Part shown: one piece after another, positions 6,099-6,169 of the stretch
Layout: the number at the start of each line of letters is the position of its first letter
How positions within the stretch are numbered: the first letter of the stretch is position 1
Assembly: GCA_947074245.1 (NCBI GenBank)
Contig: CAMTOW010000137.1
Location: forward strand, 1-6,169
From: an uncultured Bacteroidales bacterium
GTDB taxonomy: Bacteria; Bacteroidota; Bacteroidia; Bacteroidales; JAUNSR01
Length of the DNA: 6,169 bases
Direction: 5' to 3'
Notes under the pieces: model-generated
What the model saw: the letters and a program-made list of their open reading frames with translations, nothing else
The model's database searches: none
Told to the model about the DNA's origin: nothing
Program-made: the position numbers and the translations under genes

Positions 6099-6169
6099 AG
6101 ATCGGAAGAGCGTCGGGTAGGGAAAGAGTGTTAAGATTAGGGTAGATCTTGAGCGCCGCCGTGTCATTA
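6099..6169 (-). other. Reverse-complement Illumina P5 adapter with i5 index (artefact)
   Basis: This is synthetic sequence. Bases 6099..6131 are the reverse complement of the TruSeq Read 1 primer site, starting AGATCGGAAGAGC, with one mismatch at 6116. Bases 6132..6139 read TAAGATTA, the reverse complement of the index at the left end. Bases 6140..6168 match the P5 flow-cell tail, with about seven mismatches in 29, as expected for poor read tails. The last biological base is about 6098. Any protein reading across this junction is false. Confidence 0.97.

Noticed and set aside
1..6169. Terminal inverted repeats suggesting a transposon, linear plasmid or phage genome
   Set aside because: The repeat is Illumina adapter plus index at both ends. 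No transposase, replication or packaging gene lies between.

Overview
The window is a short assembled contig from a member of the Bacteroidota, most likely Bacteroidales. The evidence is the style of the proteins (a roughly 820-residue PriA and a small outer-membrane beta-barrel protein ending in phenylalanine), two matches to the Bacteroides-type -7 promoter box TAnnTTTG, and AT-rich gene leaders with no clear Shine-Dalgarno sequence. The genus cannot be fixed by eye. Only about 50..6098 is biological. Both ends (1..49 and 6099..6169) are Illumina TruSeq P5-side adapter, carrying the same 8-base index in opposite orientations.

Layout: all five recognisable genes lie on the minus strand, so they are read from right to left. 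At the right edge is an aldo/keto reductase (5300..6097) that has lost its N-terminus at the adapter junction. After an AT-rich gap with a good -7 promoter box comes an aldose 1-epimerase-family protein (4204..5196, possibly from 5235). A small outer-membrane beta-barrel protein follows (3579..4154), closed by a clear intrinsic terminator (3530..3567). A candidate priA promoter abuts that terminator. It drives priA (1029..3491), the primosomal helicase, and 38 nt further on a low-molecular-weight protein-tyrosine phosphatase (517..990).

The left edge holds about 330 bp of AT-rich sequence (184..516) in which I recognise no gene. Beyond it are a perfect 16-bp stem hairpin (138..183) and a possible 28-codon tail of a plus-strand gene (52..138) cut by the adapter.

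Functionally there appear to be two transcription units: a sugar and carbonyl metabolism plus envelope unit (reductase, epimerase, beta-barrel) and a replication-restart plus phosphatase unit. I found no unusual or undescribed system. The most consequential observation is technical: untrimmed adapter at both ends forms a false terminal inverted repeat and truncates the reductase.
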